64,000 bases of DNA from Yaniella halotolerans DSM 15476 (GTDB lineage Bacteria > Actinomycetota > Actinomycetes > Actinomycetales > Micrococcaceae), in the NCBI RefSeq assembly GCF_000420805.1, contig NZ_ATVQ01000002.1, positions 310,001-374,000 on the forward strand. Reading direction: 5' to 3'. The notes below the pieces were generated by a model. That model ran no database searches. It was not told where the DNA came from and saw only the letters and a list, made by a program, of their open reading frames with translations. This document shows positions 63,951 through 64,000 of this stretch, in pieces (position 1 is the stretch's first letter; the number at the start of each line of letters is the position of its first letter). Position numbers and translations under genes: made by a program.

Positions 63951-64000
63951 ATGAGTGAAGAACATGTCTATCAATTCGCCGCCATCATTCTCTACCTGTT
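63951..64000 (+). CDS. putP: start of probable sodium/proline symporter, cut by window end
   Basis: The 16 visible residues MSEEHVYQFAAIILYL resemble the start of PutP, where an N-terminal acidic stretch leads into helix 1 (QLIAMIIYM-type). Context next to putA and its divergent regulator supports this. The frame continues past the window. Too little is visible for certainty. Confidence 0.5.
   Translation, partial: MSEEHVYQFAAIILYL

Overview
The window is a stretch of bacterial chromosome from an actinobacterium, most likely a member of the Micrococcaceae. Supporting signs are a mycothiol-dependent formaldehyde/S-nitrosomycothiol reductase, an ANTAR response regulator of the PdtaR type, the tryptophan-operon membrane proteins seen only in Actinobacteria, a DUF6504-DnaE2 pair, a bacterial GPP34 protein and a class Ib nrdHIEF operon. 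Base composition looks only moderately GC-rich (mid-50s per cent by eye), which is low for the phylum. Together with a complete Mrp cation antiporter and a proline-catabolism locus, this suggests a halotolerant lineage such as Yaniella or Enteractinococcus. That genus-level placement is inference.

Layout. 1-1.4 kb: an edge-truncated rRNA-methyltransferase-like gene and trpF, converging on rpsA at a strong terminator. 1.5-24.4 kb: a housekeeping block, mostly on the minus strand, whose order (rpsA, polA, pdtaR, pyk, lgt, trpA-B-C, two Trp-associated membrane proteins, trpE, hisI, hisF) follows the Mycobacterium tuberculosis region Rv1605-Rv1630 as I remember it. A six-gene mrp operon and tRNA-Leu are inserted between polA and pdtaR. 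24.4-29.9 kb: hisE/hisG, pnuC, rpe, rsmB, fmt, def and a PD-(D/E)XK nuclease. pnuC sits where the riboflavin biosynthesis genes usually lie. 30.0-30.5 kb: a tRNA cluster Gly-Cys-Val-Gly. 30.6-37.2 kb: zapE, a sulfurtransferase-sufE-ybaK run, GPP34, HIT and thrS. 37.3-43.5 kb: two paralogous lipoproteins, dnaE2, DUF6504 and an SRAP (HMCES/YedK) gene. The Y-family polymerase partner of dnaE2 is absent. 43.5-48.4 kb: thiol and sulfur stress genes, namely mscR with a metallo-beta-lactamase (MBL) hydrolase, a thioesterase, and a CstB-like MBL-rhodanese protein with a tiny Cys-rich protein, divergent from a CstR-like repressor with two clear operator palindromes. 48.5-53.7 kb: nrdHIEF with candidate NrdR boxes, and a membrane-anchored HNH protein. 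53.8-59.3 kb: DUF1846, a heterodimeric ABC exporter and a small membrane protein. 59.3-64.0 kb: putA, a divergent LysR regulator, and the start of a probable putP.

How the parts fit. The trp genes supply all steps except TrpD and TrpG, which are not in the window. The his genes cover HisG, HisE, HisI and HisF. The most notable regulated unit is the persulfide-sensing module at 46.4-48.4 kb. No phage, insertion sequence, CRISPR array or plasmid element was seen.
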